Positions 6,380 through 12,227 of a stretch of DNA of 12,227 nt are shown here, piece after piece. The position numbers and the translations under genes are program-made. The stretch's first letter is position 1; the number at the start of each line of letters is the position of its first letter. This stretch comes from Lentisphaerota bacterium (GTDB taxonomy: Bacteria; Verrucomicrobiota; Kiritimatiellia; RFP12; JAAYLN01), in the NCBI GenBank assembly GCA_012514915.1, contig JAAYZJ010000136.1, forward strand, positions 1-12,227. The letters run 5' to 3'. The notes beneath the pieces were generated by a model. That model was not told where the DNA came from and made no database searches. It was given only the letters and a program-made list of their open reading frames with translations.

Positions 6380-6943
6380 ATGTACACCGCATCAGACCTG
6401 CGCAAAGGCCTCAAGATCATGCTGGACGGCCAGCCGCTGATCATCACCGAGTTCGATTTCAGCAAGCCGGGCAAGGGCCAGGCCATCTACAACTGCAAGC
6501 TCAAGAACATGCTCAACGGCTCGACCCTGAGCCGTAGCTTCCGCTCGGGGGACCGGTTCGACAAGCCGGAGCTGACCAACATCAGCGTCCGTTTCTCCTA
6601 CGAAGCCGACGGCAAGTACATCTTCACCGATGATCGCTACGAGGAATTGACGATCCCCGCCGACGTCCTCGGTTCAGGGCGTTTCTTCCTCGTCGACGAC
6701 ATGCCCTGCGAGGCCCTCCTGTTCGAAGGCTCGGCCATCGAAGTCACCCTGCCGAACTTTGTCGAGCGCAAGGTGGTCAAGTGCGACCCGGGCGCGCGGG
6801 GCAACACGGCCAGCGGCAAGGTGACCAAGCCGGCCACGCTCGAAGGCGGCTACACCCTCCCCGTCCCCCTCTTCGTGGACGAGGGCGACGTGATCCGCGT
6901 CGACACGCGCAATGGGGAATACGTCGACCGGGTCCGCACTTGA
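6380..6943 (+). CDS. efp: Translation elongation factor P
   Basis: A 187-residue EF-P of usual length that binds between the ribosomal P and E sites and relieves stalling at consecutive prolines. The three-domain layout is complete: KOW-like domain I, then an OB domain (SYEADGKYIFTDDRYEELTI), then a C-terminal OB domain carrying LPNFVERKVVKCDPGARGNTASGKVTKPATLEGG and ending RVDTRNGEYVDRVRT. The functional loop tip is PGKGQA with Lys32, the site lysylated by EpmA/EpmB in E. coli-type systems; it is not an Arg-type (EarP) EF-P. No modification enzyme is in the window. AGGA (6366-6369) is 10 bases before ATG. The frame remains open upstream to 6293, but that part is the GC-rich stem region, so ATG 6380 was chosen. 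Probably co-transcribed with eno. Confidence 0.97.
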   Translation: MYTASDLRKGLKIMLDGQPLIITEFDFSKPGKGQAIYNCKLKNMLNGSTLSRSFRSGDRFDKPELTNISVRFSYEADGKYIFTDDRYEELTIPADVLGSGRFFLVDDMPCEALLFEGSAIEVTLPNFVERKVVKCDPGARGNTASGKVTKPATLEGGYTLPVPLFVDEGDVIRVDTRNGEYVDRVRT

Positions 6944-6966
6944 TGCCGTTCCGGCGGGAACGACTG

Positions 6967-7023
6967 CCCGACATGCAAACAGGCGCGCCTCCGTGAAGGA
7001 GACGCGCCTGTTTGCATGTCGGG
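6967..7023. terminator. Long hairpin between convergent efp and zinc-ribbon genes
   Basis: Arm 6967-6987 (CCCGACATGC...) is the perfect complement of 7003-7023, a 21-bp stem. After one mismatch, CTCC (6989-6992) pairs with GGAG (6998-7001) around a 5-base loop, so almost the whole 57 bases fold. It lies between the efp stop (6943) and the stop of the convergent zinc-ribbon gene (7045), the position of a bidirectional terminator. Neither strand has a T-run after the stem, so termination would have to be U-independent, or the element stabilises 3' ends. Confidence 0.65.
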
Positions 7024-7044
7024 CCGCTTGAAGCCGCCGGCGTC

Positions 7045-7737
7045 TCAGACGTAGAGGATGCGGCCGCAGGATTCACAGGCGACCAGGGCGTTCTTTCGCT
7101 GCACCAGGTGGCGTGTGGCGGCGGTCTGCTGCAGATGGCAACCACCGCAAATCCCGTCCTTCAACGGCACAACCGTGGGGCGCCGGCCGTTGCGTAGCCG
7201 CTCATAGCGGCGCAGATGGGGCTGGGGAACCTGCTTGAGTGCCGCATCCCGCTCCGCCTCGAGCACGCCCAGCCGCGCCTTGACCTGCGCCAGTCGACTG
7301 TCCAGGTCGGCGACATAGGCGTCCATGCCGGCCTTTTCGGCGCCGTAGCGTTCCTGGGCGGCATCGACACGCGACTGGGCCGGGGGCACGGCATCCATCG
7401 CCATGATCTGCTGCCCCTCGAGCGCTTCGGCCTCGTGCAGGCGGTTGTTGATCTCGGTCTCCATGGCCCTGAACTCCTTGTTCGTCTTCAGGGTCATCTG
7501 CTGCTGCCGCAACTTGGCGACCTGCTCGCGCACAGCCTTGACCTGCAATTCGAAATCGGCGACGCGGGTCTGGAAGGCCCTCAGCTCCGCCTGCGCCGCG
7601 CTCAGGCGCTCCTGGGCATCCTGCAAGCGGGCGGATTCCTGCTGCCTGCGGATGGGAATGTCATGAAGCTCTTTTTGCAATTCGTCAATTTGCGTGTCCA
7701 CATCCTGGAGCGCAAGCAGCGGTTCCATAAAACTCAC
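7045..7737 (-). CDS. Coiled-coil protein with C-terminal C4 zinc ribbon (CT398/CdsZ-like, DUF164)
   Basis: A 230-residue protein with a long antiparallel coiled coil (about 8-170, rich in Glu, Gln, Arg and Ala heptads) followed by a C4-type zinc ribbon: CGGC (197-200) and CESC (221-224), then GRILY. This is the family of chlamydial CT398/CdsZ and Helicobacter HP0958, for which interactions with RpoN and with secretion or flagellar components have been reported; elsewhere the role is unknown. It is probably cytoplasmic, with no signal peptide or membrane segment. GTG at 7737 was chosen because an AGGAG site (7749-7745) lies 7 bases before it; the ATG three codons later would be 16 bases from that site. 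It has its own promoter (7844-7816) and is convergent with efp. Confidence 0.88.
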   Translation of the reverse strand: MSFMEPLLALQDVDTQIDELQKELHDIPIRRQQESARLQDAQERLSAAQAELRAFQTRVADFELQVKAVREQVAKLRQQQMTLKTNKEFRAMETEINNRLHEAEALEGQQIMAMDAVPPAQSRVDAAQERYGAEKAGMDAYVADLDSRLAQVKARLGVLEAERDAALKQVPQPHLRRYERLRNGRRPTVVPLKDGICGGCHLQQTAATRHLVQRKNALVACESCGRILYV

Positions 7738-7796
7738 AGGCCAACTCCTTTGACCGCGCCGGGGCGTTGCCGACCGGGCGTCAGATCATTCGGCTT

Positions 7797-7829
7797 TAAA
7801 TGAAACAGGTCGCAGAGTATAAATGAAAC
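7797..7829. repeat. Direct repeat TAAATGAAAC flanking a promoter -10 box
   Basis: TAAATGAAAC occurs at 7797-7806 and 7820-7829, 23 bases (about two helical turns) apart. The right copy touches the -10 box of the minus-strand promoter and the left copy spans the region just downstream of its predicted start. This spacing is what a dimeric regulator site would show, but the sequence could also be chance in an AT-rich island. Confidence 0.4.
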
Positions 7830-7844
7830 GTGCGGCACCGTCAA
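7816..7844 (-). promoter_or_regulatory. Strong sigma-70-type promoter of the zinc-ribbon gene
   Basis: On the minus strand, TTGACG (7844-7839), a 17-base spacer and TATACT (7821-7816). This is the closest match to the sigma-70 consensus in the window. Predicted start near 7809, giving a leader of about 70 bases. Confidence 0.65.
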
Positions 7845-7852
7845 TGGATAAG

Positions 7853-7881
7853 TGCATTCACGTGATGGTTTGTGCTATACT
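7853..7881 (+). promoter_or_regulatory. Candidate promoter of the ktrB-ktrA operon
   Basis: TATACT (7876-7881) is a good -10 box; the base block 17 upstream is TGCATT (7853-7858), a weak -35. Predicted start near 7888, 37 bases before the chosen ktrB ATG. It lies back to back with the zinc-ribbon gene promoter. Confidence 0.45.
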
Positions 7882-7924
7882 TTCTATTACTCACGCGTTT
7901 CGGCGCCCAGATTCCTGTTGCCGC

Positions 7925-9307
7925 ATGCATATCCTGAAACTCCATCGCGCCCGCCAGCGGGCGCCCTGGCGTCCCCAGTGGACGCTGGTGCTCGCCTTCC
8001 TCGCCACGATCCTGGCGGGGGCGCTGCTGCTCGCCCTGCCGATGGCGGGAGCCGGGGGACGTCCCGTGCCGTTTACCGACGCCCTCTTCACCGCCACCAG
8101 CGCCACCTGCGTGACGGGCTTGAGCGTCGTGGACATCGGCACGCGCTTCTCGCGGGCGGGGCAGATCGTCATCATGCTCCTCTTCCAGATCGGGGGCGTC
8201 GGAATCATGACGTTCGCCACCTTCATGCTGGTCATGCTGGGTCGGCGCCTGAGCGTCCGCAGTGAATCGGTGCTCGCCACGTCGATCGGCCAGGGCGAGA
8301 CGATCGGCATCCTGCCGCTGCTGCGCGGGACGGTGCTGTTCTCTTCGGTCATCGAGGGACTGGGGGCGTTGGTGCTGGCCTGGCGGCACTGGGAGGCGGG
8401 CTACACACCGGCGCGCGCGCTCTACTACGGGGTGTTTCATGCCGTCAGCGCCTTCTGCAATGCCGGCTTCTCCCTGTATCCCTCCGGCCTCCAGGCGGTC
8501 TACACCGACGCGGGCTACGTCTTGACCATCGCCTCCCTGATCGTGCTTGGGGGCCTCGGGTTTCTGGTGCTGCACAACCTCAGCCAGTACCGCTTCTGGC
8601 GGCGCGACCGGCACACGCGCGGCCGCGTGAACGCGCACACCCGCATGGTGCTGCAGATGAGCCTGGTCCTGACGCTGATCGGCACGGTGCTCTTCGCCCT
8701 GCTGGAATGGAACCACGCGCTGGCGGGCCGCTCCCTCGCCGACAAGGGGATCGGCGCCCTGTTCCACGCCATCAGCTCCCGCACGGCCGGCTTCAACCTG
8801 ATCGAGATGACGCGGCAGATCGAGGCGACGCGGCTGCTGACCATCGGGCTGATGTTCATCGGCGGGTCGCCTGGCTCGACGGCGGGAGGCATCAAGACGA
8901 CCACGCTGCTCGTCCTGGTGCTGACGATCCGCGCGATCATCCGCGGCCGCCAGACGACGCTGTACGGGGTCCGGGCGATCCCCGAGACGATCGTCCGCGA
9001 GGCGATCACCATTTTTCTGCTCGGCCTGGCCTTTGTCGGGGTCGTCTTCGGCCTGCTGCTGCTCGTCGAGGCGCCCGCCCCCGGCGGCGCCGCCGCGCTT
9101 CCCCTGCTGTTCGAGGCCGTTTCCGCCTTTGGCACGGCCGGCCTGTCGCTCGACCTGACCCCGCTGATTTCGCCCGCCGGACGCTGGCTGCTGATGCTGG
9201 CCATGTTCGTCGGCCGGCTCGGCCCGCTGACCATCGTGATGATCGTGGGCAGCGCGGGGCGGAGCGAAGCCATTCACTATCCCGAAGAGGAGGTTGTTGT
9301 CGGATGA
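7925..9307 (+). CDS. ktrB: KtrB/TrkH-family potassium channel subunit
   Basis: A 460-residue inner-membrane K+ translocation subunit built from four M1-P-M2 repeats. The four selectivity-filter loops are all visible with their glycines: TCVTGLS (G65), FCNAGFS (G181), SRTAGFN (G289) and FGTAGLS (G406). The flexible intramembrane gate loop of the third repeat reads FIGGSPGSTAGGIKTTT (311-327). The tail EAIHYPEEEVVVG is typical of the family. The length and the short partner fit the KtrB (often Na+-dependent) group rather than the longer TrkH. The frame is open upstream to 7823, but the candidate promoter lies inside that extension and the family normally starts close to M1, so ATG 7925 was chosen; no clear Shine-Dalgarno is seen. 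It overlaps ktrA by 4 bases (ATGA). Confidence 0.93.
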   Translation: MHILKLHRARQRAPWRPQWTLVLAFLATILAGALLLALPMAGAGGRPVPFTDALFTATSATCVTGLSVVDIGTRFSRAGQIVIMLLFQIGGVGIMTFATFMLVMLGRRLSVRSESVLATSIGQGETIGILPLLRGTVLFSSVIEGLGALVLAWRHWEAGYTPARALYYGVFHAVSAFCNAGFSLYPSGLQAVYTDAGYVLTIASLIVLGGLGFLVLHNLSQYRFWRRDRHTRGRVNAHTRMVLQMSLVLTLIGTVLFALLEWNHALAGRSLADKGIGALFHAISSRTAGFNLIEMTRQIEATRLLTIGLMFIGGSPGSTAGGIKTTTLLVLVLTIRAIIRGRQTTLYGVRAIPETIVREAITIFLLGLAFVGVVFGLLLLVEAPAPGGAAALPLLFEAVSAFGTAGLSLDLTPLISPAGRWLLMLAMFVGRLGPLTIVMIVGSAGRSEAIHYPEEEVVVG

Positions 9308-9969
9308 AACGGATTGGAATCATCGGTTCGGGCCGCTTCGGCGAAGCCCTGATCGACAGCTTGTCGGAAAAGGGCGCCGAGATGCTGCTGATCGACCAGT
9401 CGCCCGAACGGATCCAGTTTCTCGCGGACCTGGTGACCAAGGCCGTGCAGGGCGACGCGACGAACGCCCGCACGCTCAAGGAGGCGGGGTTCGACACCTG
9501 CGACGTGGTGGTCATCTGCATCGGAAACAACATGGAGGGGAGCATCATGGCGGCGGTCAACTGCAAGGATCTCGGTGTTCCGACCGTCGTGGCCAAGGCC
9601 GTTTCCGACCTGCACGGCAAGGTGCTCAAGCGCGTTGGGGCCGACATCGTCGTCTACCCCGACCGCGACCGCGCCCAGCGGCTGGCCCGCTCGCTCCTGT
9701 CGCGCAGCCCGATCGACCTCTTCGAGATCACCGACGGTGTCAGCGTGGCGGAGGTCATCCCGCCCGACGACCTTGTGGGCAGGACGCTGATCGAGGGGAA
9801 CGTCCGCCAGAAGTTCGGTGTGACGGTGCTCGCGATCCGCCGCGCGGCCGAAGATCCGCGACTGCCGCGCAAGGTGATCATCACGACGGGAAGCGAGAAG
9901 ATCCTGAAGGACGACCGCCTGCTCGTCTTCGGATCGGACATCCGCATCGACGAACTGGCGCACGATTGA
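9304..9969 (+). CDS. ktrA: KtrA/TrkA-family RCK regulatory subunit
   Basis: A 221-residue cytoplasmic subunit of the K+ uptake system. RCK_N (about 1-130) is a Rossmann fold with nucleotide motif IIGSGRFG (G8, G10, G13) and an acidic residue at the end of strand 2 (LLID, D31) for adenosine ribose. RCK_C (about 138-220) follows: DLFEITDGVSVAEVIPP and DDRLLVFGSD. A single N-C pair is the KtrA type; E. coli TrkA is a tandem duplication about twice as long. In the family an octameric ring of this subunit opens or closes the KtrB pore in response to ATP/ADP or NAD(H). The ATGA overlap with ktrB implies translational coupling and balanced synthesis. The radical SAM-Maf gene follows after 4 bases. 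Confidence 0.94.
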   Translation: MKRIGIIGSGRFGEALIDSLSEKGAEMLLIDQSPERIQFLADLVTKAVQGDATNARTLKEAGFDTCDVVVICIGNNMEGSIMAAVNCKDLGVPTVVAKAVSDLHGKVLKRVGADIVVYPDRDRAQRLARSLLSRSPIDLFEITDGVSVAEVIPPDDLVGRTLIEGNVRQKFGVTVLAIRRAAEDPRLPRKVIITTGSEKILKDDRLLVFGSDIRIDELAHD

Positions 9970-9973
9970 CAAC

Positions 9974-11509
9974 ATGGCCACCTACGCCCACCTATTCGGA
10001 CCGGTCCGCTCACGCCGCTTCGGCCGCTCGCTCGGGGTCGACCTGCAGCAGGCGGGCGTCAAGCGCTGCACGCTGAACTGCATCTTCTGCCAGCTCGGCG
10101 CCACGCCGGCCACCTGCGTGGTCCGGCAGCCCGACGTGCCGGTCGAGGCCGTCCTGGCCGAACTCGATACCTGGCGGCGGAGCGGTGAACCGACGGACTT
10201 CATCACGCTGGCCGGAACAGGCGAACCGACACTCCATCCCCGGTTCGGCGAGGTGATCGACTGGATCCGCCGCGAGACGCCGTACCGCTCGCTGCTGCTC
10301 TCCAACGGCACGCTGTTCACACGGACGGAGGTTCGGCGCGACGCGGCCCGGGCCGATGTCGTCAAGGTCTCGCTGCACGCCTGGGATGCCGCGACGTTCC
10401 ACCGCATTTCGCGCCCCCACGCCTCGCTGGACTTCGCGGCCATCGTCGAGAGCTTCCGCCAGTTCCGCCGGGAATACGCCGGCATCCTGATCGTCGAGGT
10501 GTTCATCGTCCCCGGCATCAACGACACGATCGAGGCGGCCGACCGGATCGCGGCCATCGTGCGGGATATCGCCCCCGACCACATCCAGTTGAACGTCATC
10601 GCCCGTCCGCCAGCCGAGGGGACGGTGGCGCCGGTGGCGCCGGAGCGGCTGGCGGCCCTGGCAACCCGTTTCACGCCGGTGGCCGAAACCCCCGACGTCG
10701 CCCCCCCCCTTCCCCCCCCGCCCCCGCTGGCGGAGGGGACGACCGAAGCCATCGTGGCGCTGGTGCAGCGCCATCCCGCCGACCTCGCGTCGCTCGCCGC
10801 CACCCTTCCCGGCGTGGCGGCCCCCGGCGCGCTCCGGCACGCCGTCCACCGTCTGGCGGCCGAGGGGCGGGTGGCGATCCGCTGGATCGATGGCGTGCTG
10901 CACGTGCTGCCGCCGCCCCCGACGACGGCCATGCGCCGGCTTGTCCTCGGATCGGCCTCGCCCCGGCGCGAGCGGCTGCTCCGCGAACTGGGACTGACGT
11001 TCGAGGTGGTCACGGCCAACGCCGAGGAGATCCACGACGCCGCCGATCCCGTGGGCACCGTCATCCACAACGCCTGCGCCAAGCACAACGCCTGCCGCGC
11101 CCGCTGCCCCGACGCCGTGCTGATCACGGCCGACACGCTAGTCTGGTTCGAGGGGCGGCTGATCGGCAAGCCGGCGGATCACGCCGAAGCGGCGCAGTTT
11201 CTCCGTGCCTTTTCCGGCCGCGCCCAGACGGTGTTCACCGCCATCGCCTGCTCGCGCCCCGGCGATGCGGCACCGGCGGTGCGCGTGGAGGCGAGCCGCG
11301 TACGGTTCCGCGAGCTGAACGACCAGCGCATCGAGGACTATCTCCGGCTGATCCAGCCCTTCGACCGTGCAGGCGCCTACGACATCGACGCGAGCGGGGA
11401 TCTCCTCGTCGCCGCCTACGAAGGCTCCTACAGCAACATCGTCGGCCTGCCGGTCGAGAGCGTGCGCGACTGGCTGCGCTTCCACGCACCAGAGCTGCTG
11501 AACGATTGA
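9974..11509 (+). CDS. Radical SAM protein fused to Maf nucleotide pyrophosphatase
   Basis: A 511-residue single frame with three parts. Residues about 1-240 are a radical SAM domain with the 4Fe-4S motif C-x3-C-x2-C (C32, C36, C39), a SAM-binding GTGEPTLHP block (81-89) and VFIVPGINDT; it resembles the COG0731 group (relatives of wyosine-base synthases), substrate unknown. A Pro-rich linker (243-252) and a winged-helix-like segment (255-312) follow. Residues 320-511 are a full Maf domain: GSASPRR (326-332), ADTLVWFEGRLIGKP with catalytic-type D387, FDRAGAYDI, and EGSYSNIVGLP. Maf proteins hydrolyse non-canonical or excess NTPs. Maf has an in-frame ATG at 10931 without a ribosome site. There is no Shine-Dalgarno at 9974; the 4-base gap suggests coupling to ktrA. 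Both halves look intact. Confidence 0.88.
   Translation: MATYAHLFGPVRSRRFGRSLGVDLQQAGVKRCTLNCIFCQLGATPATCVVRQPDVPVEAVLAELDTWRRSGEPTDFITLAGTGEPTLHPRFGEVIDWIRRETPYRSLLLSNGTLFTRTEVRRDAARADVVKVSLHAWDAATFHRISRPHASLDFAAIVESFRQFRREYAGILIVEVFIVPGINDTIEAADRIAAIVRDIAPDHIQLNVIARPPAEGTVAPVAPERLAALATRFTPVAETPDVAPPLPPPPPLAEGTTEAIVALVQRHPADLASLAATLPGVAAPGALRHAVHRLAAEGRVAIRWIDGVLHVLPPPPTTAMRRLVLGSASPRRERLLRELGLTFEVVTANAEEIHDAADPVGTVIHNACAKHNACRARCPDAVLITADTLVWFEGRLIGKPADHAEAAQFLRAFSGRAQTVFTAIACSRPGDAAPAVRVEASRVRFRELNDQRIEDYLRLIQPFDRAGAYDIDASGDLLVAAYEGSYSNIVGLPVESVRDWLRFHAPELLND
10701..10725 (+). repeat. Poly-C tracts in the radical SAM-Maf linker
   Basis: Runs of nine C (10701-10709), eight C (10712-10719) and five C (10721-10725) are separated only by TT and G. 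They encode the PPLPPPPP linker. Runs of this length slip readily during replication and sequencing, and any change not divisible by three would detach the winged-helix and Maf parts from the radical SAM part. Confidence 0.9.
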
Positions 11510-11667
11510 TTGGCATCCTTCGAACGACGACGGGCACGCCAACGGGACACGCGTGCATCCGCACCATCCGCGAAATCCGTAGCCAAATCCTGCACGGATA
11601 ATCGATAAACGGCACGGAAGCTGCTACCTTGCACGTTTTCAGGGTTCTTCCCACTCCAGGCCCCACC
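11510..11667. other. Spacer before the last gene
   Basis: This 158-base spacer holds small palindromes (CACGCGTG near 11549 and GTGC-ATCC-GCAC near 11554-11565) but no clear terminator. Possible -10 boxes are GATAAT (11597-11602) and TACCTT (11625-11630); neither has a good -35 at 16-18 bases, so no promoter is called. Confidence 0.4.
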
Positions 11668-12227
11668 ATGACGCGCGCCATGCAAACTCGTCTGCTGCTC
11701 TTCTGTTTCGCCCTGCCTCTCGTCGGCCTTCTCCCCACCGCGCTGCAGGCATCGACCGCCCAACCGGCTGCGCAGGCAGCGGCCGATGCACCTGTCTGGT
11801 CCAATCGCCTGACCCTCGTCGAGGCCGAGATGCTGGGCGATTTTCCCATCAGGTGGGATGCCCGGGGCATCCTGCTGCGCCTGTCGGATCCGGCGGGCGG
11901 ACGCGCCCTGGTGTGCACCGTGAAGCGCAGGCGCAGCGTGTGCCTCCCCAGGGAGGCGGACGGCTTCGGCACGAATTTCATCCGCGGGCTGCAGGTGACC
12001 GCGATGCTCCGCAACACCAATGTTGTCGCCACGCTGGCACTGCGCCGGTCGCAGCAGCGCTGCACCGTCTACGTGGACGGGCAGCCGGCCCTGAGTTTCG
12101 CCGATGTCTGGGAGGGGCCCCTCGTGCTGGCCACCCCGGCGCAGGCTGTTCCCGCGGAGGCCGGCGAGGGTTTTACACAGCGGCTGGCGCCGTTCCGTTT
12201 CCAGGACGACTTCCTGGTCGACAAGGA
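11668..12227 (+). CDS. Secreted protein, N-terminal part, running off the window (LamG/DUF1080-like?)
   Basis: A frame open from ATG 11668 to the window end (186 codons, no stop). Translation starts MTRAMQTRLLLFCFALPLVG, a signal peptide with likely cleavage near residue 28-29 (LQAST), followed by an Ala/Pro-rich stretch. The mature part is beta-rich (LTLVEAEMLGDFPIRWDARGILLRLSDP, TNVVATLALRR, CTVYVDGQPAL) and resembles a concanavalin-like sandwich. Near the end FRFQDDFLVDKE looks like the beginning of a further LamG-type domain, the same opening seen in the chimeric gene at 4269-3040 (AWTFDDNRLPDGF). There is no strong ribosome binding site; ATG 11680 is an alternative start. Exported, perhaps carbohydrate-binding or cell-surface; this is inference and the family is uncertain. 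Confidence 0.6.
   Translation, partial: MTRAMQTRLLLFCFALPLVGLLPTALQASTAQPAAQAAADAPVWSNRLTLVEAEMLGDFPIRWDARGILLRLSDPAGGRALVCTVKRRRSVCLPREADGFGTNFIRGLQVTAMLRNTNVVATLALRRSQQRCTVYVDGQPALSFADVWEGPLVLATPAQAVPAEAGEGFTQRLAPFRFQDDFLVDK

Noticed and set aside
7841..9277. Minus-strand open frame of 478 codons opposite ktrB
   Set aside because: Extremely Gln/Arg/Asp/His-rich translation, as expected from the antisense of a hydrophobic membrane protein; not a gene.

Overview
The window is high-GC bacterial chromosomal DNA with housekeeping genes (enolase, EF-P, a universal stress protein, a KtrAB-type potassium system) next to fast-evolving secreted or lineage-specific proteins. The enolase loop (NGGSHSDAPIAFQEF), a C4 zinc-ribbon coiled-coil protein, a MtaA/URO-D-like barrel fragment and secreted LamG/DUF1080-like proteins together suggest the PVC/Bacteroidetes part of the tree, perhaps a Kiritimatiellota or Lentisphaerota relative. 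This is inference; no rRNA or other strong marker is present.

Layout. 1-630 is non-coding: two copies of a palindromic repeat, a second AT-ended inverted repeat, and the promoter of the usp gene (631-1119). A promoter placed directly against its start codon drives a cytoplasmic SurA/PpiC-like prolyl isomerase (1416-2327, probably leaderless). On the minus strand, 4903 to 2320 holds three co-directional genes: a Nudix hydrolase, a chimeric secreted protein joining a LamG-like domain to a partial URO-D barrel, and a small secreted hypothetical protein. The last overlaps the prolyl isomerase tail to tail by 8 bp. Enolase (4988-6292) diverges from the Nudix gene and is followed by efp (6380-6943) after a strongly structured spacer. 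A long hairpin separates efp from a convergent zinc-ribbon protein gene (7737-7045). That gene shares a divergent promoter region with an operon of ktrB (7925-9307), ktrA (9304-9969) and a single-ORF fusion of a radical SAM domain to a Maf nucleotide pyrophosphatase (9974-11509). The window ends inside another secreted protein gene (from 11668).

How the genes work together. KtrB and KtrA form one K+ uptake system: translocation pore plus NAD/ATP-sensing RCK ring. Enolase and EF-P are core functions that probably share a transcript. The radical SAM-Maf fusion could join tRNA-type chemistry with hydrolysis of modified nucleotides. No mobile element, CRISPR array, tRNA or rRNA was seen. The observations most worth following up are the radical SAM-Maf fusion and the poly-C tracts in its linker, the LamG/URO-D chimera, the leaderless isomerase transcript and the folded eno-efp spacer.
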